Of a DNA stretch of 64,000 bases, positions 60,925 to 64,000 are shown piece after piece. How positions within the stretch are numbered: position 1 is the stretch's first letter; each line of letters starts with the position of its first letter. The notes beneath the pieces were generated by a model. It did not search any database. It saw only the letters and a list, made by a program, of their open reading frames with translations, and had not been told where the DNA came from. The DNA is from DASPGQ01 sp035457705 (GTDB lineage: Bacteria > Acidobacteriota > Vicinamibacteria > Marinacidobacterales > SMYC01): contig DATIBD010000054.1 in assembly GCA_035457705.1 (NCBI GenBank), forward strand, positions 1-64,000, read 5' to 3'. The translations under genes were made by a program, and so were the position numbers.

Positions 60925-62562
60925 TTGGGCTTCCGTCGTATCCTGATTCTCACGCTCTCGTGGTTCGTCGTGCGCCCGTCCACCGCGAGCGAAGGTATTC
61001 CGGTGGGGAGCGAGCTCGTGCGAACGGCCTGCGGCGCCTGCCATGAATCGGATGACCAGGGCCGTATGTCGCGAATCTCCTACCTGCGCAAGACTCCCGA
61101 AGGCTGGCAGCTCACGTTGAAACGGATGATGCGTACGGCGAAGCTGGACCTCTCTCCCGAACAGGCTCGGGGAATTGTCAGATATCTCGCCGACCACCAT
61201 GGCCTCGCGCCGGAGGAGGCGAGACCCTATTTCTATGCTGCGGAGAACAGGCCGAAGCTCGAGAACATCGAGGACGAGGAGATCCGGGATACCTGTGTGC
61301 GGTGTCATCTCGGAGCCCGGTTCCTCACTCAAAGGCGCACCAAAGAGGAGTGGGAGCTCCTCAAGGGGATGCATATCGGCTATTTCCCGCTCATCGAATT
61401 TCAGACTTTCCGTGCGGCCTCGCCGCTGGCGGGGGACTCACCGAGCGAAGGCGGCGAGAACGGAACGGGTTGGCGCGCCGACCGGGTGCTCGACAAGCTG
61501 GCGAAGACCTATCCTTTGGAGACTCCGGAATGGAAGCGCTTCGCCGCGAAGCGGTCGAAGCGGACGCTCGAGGGGCGTTGGCTTTTGCGTACACATCAAC
61601 CGGGGCGAGGACCCGCGTCCGGTGTCGTATCCATGGTTCTCCAAGGCGAGGACTACGTCTACGAAGGTGACATCGTTCTCGCCGACGGAAGCCGACGCCG
61701 CCGTGAGGGCAAAGGGGTCCTCTACGCGGGCTACACGTGGCGCGGTACTTCGCACGGGGAAGGACTCGGAGAGCTGCGTGAGGTTCTCATGCTCTCCGAA
61801 GACGGCTCGAAGCTCGCGGGGCGGTTTTTCGAAGGCACCTTCGGTGAGCTCGGGCTCGACGTGAGTCTCGAGCGCCTCGGAGGTGACCCGAGAATCGCGG
61901 CCGTTTGGCCGAGGTCGGCCAAAGCTGGCGCAGGAGCAATCACCGTTCGCATTCTCGGGGCGAACCTTGAAGGTGTTTCGATGAATGAGCTGGATCTGGG
62001 CCAGGGGATCCGCGTGGCTCGAATCCTGACAAGCTCGCCGGAAGTCCTCACCGTTGAGCTCGACGTTACCCCAGAGGCTCTCCCCGGCTATCGCAACGCC
62101 GTCCTGGGTACGTCGGCAGCGGTCGACGCATTTGCGGTATACGACTCGGTCGACTACGTGAAGGTAGTGCCCGAGGAAGCCCTCGCCCGCGTCGGAGGGG
62201 TCAACGTCCCGAAGCAATACGCCAAGTTCGAGGCGGTCGCGTACCATCGCGGTGCCGACGACGAACCTCTCACAGCGGACGACGTGAACCTGGGGACGGT
62301 TCCGGCGGCGTGGACCCTCGAGGAATATTACATCCGCCACGATGACGACGACATCGACTTCGTGGGCACCATCGACCAGGACGGCTTTTTCACACCCAAT
62401 CAGGAGGGCCCGAATTCCGGACGGGAGCTGAATGCCGACAATTTTGGAGACGTCTGGGTGGTTGCGAGCTACACTCCTCCGGGCTCGGAGGAAGCCCTGC
62501 GGGGTCGCTCGCGCCTCGTCGTGACGATTCCCCTTTATCTGTACTGGGATTTGTTTCCATGA
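60925..62562 (+). CDS. qhpA: quinohemoprotein amine dehydrogenase alpha subunit
   Basis: 545 residues from TTG 60925 after GGGGAGG. Signal peptide RRILILTLSWFVVRPSTAS. Two c-type heme sites, CGACH at residues 36-40 and CVRCH at 124-128, in the N-terminal diheme domain. The remainder is the three beta domains typical of QhpA. The enzyme oxidises primary amines in the periplasm and passes electrons through the hemes to a soluble acceptor. The ATG of qhpD overlaps its stop. Confidence 0.93.
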   Translation: MGFRRILILTLSWFVVRPSTASEGIPVGSELVRTACGACHESDDQGRMSRISYLRKTPEGWQLTLKRMMRTAKLDLSPEQARGIVRYLADHHGLAPEEARPYFYAAENRPKLENIEDEEIRDTCVRCHLGARFLTQRRTKEEWELLKGMHIGYFPLIEFQTFRAASPLAGDSPSEGGENGTGWRADRVLDKLAKTYPLETPEWKRFAAKRSKRTLEGRWLLRTHQPGRGPASGVVSMVLQGEDYVYEGDIVLADGSRRRREGKGVLYAGYTWRGTSHGEGLGELREVLMLSEDGSKLAGRFFEGTFGELGLDVSLERLGGDPRIAAVWPRSAKAGAGAITVRILGANLEGVSMNELDLGQGIRVARILTSSPEVLTVELDVTPEALPGYRNAVLGTSAAVDAFAVYDSVDYVKVVPEEALARVGGVNVPKQYAKFEAVAYHRGADDEPLTADDVNLGTVPAAWTLEEYYIRHDDDDIDFVGTIDQDGFFTPNQEGPNSGRELNADNFGDVWVVASYTPPGSEEALRGRSRLVVTIPLYLYWDLFP

Positions 62563-63971
62563 CCTTCGTCCGAGCCAACGAGCTTCGCCGTTTCACCGCG
62601 GGTGCGCGAGAGTTTGCTTTTCTCGTGCCCTCGTCGATCGTCGTCGAGCTCGACGCCGAAGTTCGCTCGATTCTCGACCGCTTGTCGGATGGACCCAAAC
62701 GCGTGGGAGAGCTGGCCACTTCGAAGGAAGCCATCGAAGCGCTCCGAGAGCTCGCGAGCGTGGGGGCGGTCAGCCGCGATGGAGCTCCCGACGTTCCTCT
62801 GTCCGAGCTCGCCAGCCCTCCAGTACCACCCCCTCTGAGTACGATCGTGCTCAATGTGACGAACAGCTGTAACCTCAGCTGTCGCTACTGCTACGAGTAC
62901 GGAGAAGATCGATTGGAGAGCCCTGCCACACCGCAGATCATGGACGAGGACACGGCGCGGCGAGCGGTGGACACGCTCATCGCCGAGTCGGGTCACAACC
63001 GAAGGCTCCAGGTCACTTTCTTCGGCGGAGAAACGCTCTTGAACTTCAAGGTCATCCGCCCCACGGTGGAGTACGCACGCAGGCGGGCTGCCGAGGAGAA
63101 GAAATTCATCGACTTCAGCTTGACCACCAACGCGACCCTCCTCACCCGAGGAGTCAGCCAGTGGCTTGCCGACAACCGGATAGGGGTCACCGTCTCGATC
63201 GACGGGCCTCAGGACGTGCAGGACTCGATGCGCGTGTTTGGCCGCGGCATGGGTAGCTACGAGGTGGTCGCGCCACGAATCAAAGAGCTCCTGAGCATCT
63301 ACCAGACGCGGCCCATCGGGGCCCGCGTAACCTTGACGGCGAAGACGATCGACGTTCCTCGAATCTTCCACCACTTGATCGACGAGATGGGATTCTACGA
63401 GGTCGGTTTCGCTCCGGTGACGTCCTCGAGCGGGCTCGACTACGCGATCGACGGCAAGGGGTTCGATACCCTTCTTGCACAGTTTGCCGATCTCGCCGAT
63501 CGATACGTGGATGCTGCCATCGATGGGAGTTACCTGGGGTTCTCGAATTTGAGCGACGTCCTGGGCGAGATTCACAAAGGCGTATCCAAAGCCTATCCGT
63601 GCGGAGCCGGGCTCGGACTTCTGGGCGTCGCCCCCGGAGGTGAGATCGGACTGTGCCATCGTTTCGCCGGTTCGGGAGACCACGATTTCGGCGACGTCCA
63701 CTCAGGGGTCGATTCCGCGAAACGTTCGGAGCACCTCGTGAAAGGTCACCTCGATCAGCGCACCGACTGCCGAACCTGTTGGGTGCGGAGCCTGTGCTCC
63801 GGGGGGTGCTATCATGAAGCGCAGGTGCGGTACGGTGACCGTTTTCGCCCCAACCTTCATTACTGCGATTGGATACGTGCCTGGACGTCGCTCGCGCTCG
63901 AAGCCTACACGAGGATCTTGGTCGGCAACCCGGCTTTCCTCGAGCGTTTCGACGAAAGGAAGGTAGCATGA
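62559..63971 (+). CDS. qhpD: radical SAM/SPASM thioether-bridge enzyme QhpD
   Basis: 470 residues. Radical SAM motif CNLSCRYCYEYG (cluster Cys 104, 108, 111). TFFGGETLLNF follows, and later TTNATLLT and SIDGPQDVQDSMR. C-terminal SPASM region with YPCGAG, GLCHRFAG, CRTCWVRSLCSGGCYHEA and a last Cys (YCDW). It makes the intrapeptidyl Cys-to-Asp/Glu thioether bonds of the QhpC subunit. N-terminal about 90 residues are a RiPP-recognition-like region. The stop overlaps the ATG of qhpC. Confidence 0.95.
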   Translation: MTFVRANELRRFTAGAREFAFLVPSSIVVELDAEVRSILDRLSDGPKRVGELATSKEAIEALRELASVGAVSRDGAPDVPLSELASPPVPPPLSTIVLNVTNSCNLSCRYCYEYGEDRLESPATPQIMDEDTARRAVDTLIAESGHNRRLQVTFFGGETLLNFKVIRPTVEYARRRAAEEKKFIDFSLTTNATLLTRGVSQWLADNRIGVTVSIDGPQDVQDSMRVFGRGMGSYEVVAPRIKELLSIYQTRPIGARVTLTAKTIDVPRIFHHLIDEMGFYEVGFAPVTSSSGLDYAIDGKGFDTLLAQFADLADRYVDAAIDGSYLGFSNLSDVLGEIHKGVSKAYPCGAGLGLLGVAPGGEIGLCHRFAGSGDHDFGDVHSGVDSAKRSEHLVKGHLDQRTDCRTCWVRSLCSGGCYHEAQVRYGDRFRPNLHYCDWIRAWTSLALEAYTRILVGNPAFLERFDERKVA

Positions 63972-64000
63972 AACACCTGAAGCCCGGCAACCGGAAAGCG
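63968..64000 (+). CDS. qhpC: quinohemoprotein amine dehydrogenase gamma subunit (start only)
   Basis: Only 11 codons (MKHLKPGNRKA) are inside the window. The identity is inferred from position: it starts in a 4-nt overlap with qhpD, as the gamma-subunit gene does in known qhpADC operons, and the basic leader-like N-terminus suits QhpC. The cysteine-tryptophylquinone and thioether residues lie beyond the window. Confidence 0.7.
   Translation, partial: MKHLKPGNRKA

Overview
The window is a stretch of high-GC chromosome from a Gram-negative heterotroph. Outer-membrane and lipoprotein genes, menaquinone synthesis by the futalosine route (mqnD), aconitase, CstA and a quinohemoprotein amine dehydrogenase operon point to a respiring, probably soil or sediment bacterium. 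The gene mix, the Ig-like secreted proteins and the promoter style suggest Acidobacteriota or a related phylum. That placement is an inference, and the rRNA fragment at the left edge is the best means of testing it.

Layout. 1-660: 3' end of a 23S rRNA gene, a 5S rRNA gene and a terminator. 661-1395: no intact gene, but a frameshifted spermidine-synthase-like remnant. 1396-7363: a metallopeptidase, an NhaC-type antiporter with an exported Ig-like N-terminus, an aldo/keto reductase, an ACT protein, a small outer-membrane protein and a DUF5666 lipoprotein. 7375-12541: a translationally coupled minus-strand operon of two paralogous LVIVD-type propeller proteins flanking a YncE-like propeller. 12613-17087: Mug and Fpg glycosylases, a Cys/Met PLP enzyme, a zinc-ribbon protein, a SUMF1-type protein and a DUF72 protein. 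17080-24303: rho, a RAM-domain protein, a ferritin-like protein, a dienelactone hydrolase, trmJ, hisS and cstA. 24606-33012: an SDR, a second Fpg/Nei protein, SYLF and DUF4013 proteins, acnA, small proteins, a DinB-like protein and a threonine dehydratase. 33057-47501: housekeeping genes (coaX, mqnD, ftsX, ftsE, gatB, an acyl-CoA ligase, folK with a deoxynucleoside kinase, accD-folC), a HAMP membrane protein and a Ser/Thr kinase. 47642-52288: secreted and envelope proteins plus rnhA. 52317-56711: a YkgJ protein, a decayed D-threonine-aldolase-like gene, and a large secreted phosphoesterase with three near-identical internal repeats. 56826-58849: an SSS symporter and its small membrane partner. 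58882-64000: a QHNDH biogenesis/structural operon (qhpG-like, a methyltransferase, qhpA, qhpD, start of qhpC), cut by the window edge.

The most unusual feature is a family of dispersed intergenic repeats, with four loci and five units (24301-24603, 31900-32082, 47499-47644, 58360-58495 and 58496-58622). They share a 5' inverted repeat, an optional 55-bp middle unit and a 3' hairpin. At each locus the outer end of the 3' hairpin touches the stop codon of a neighbouring gene. No CRISPR array, integrase, transposase or tRNA gene was recognised.

Genes are tightly packed. At least a dozen pairs share 4-nt start/stop overlaps and several convergent pairs overlap at their 3' ends. Recognisable promoters often have an 18-bp spacer and a TAGNNT -10 box, and several genes look leaderless.
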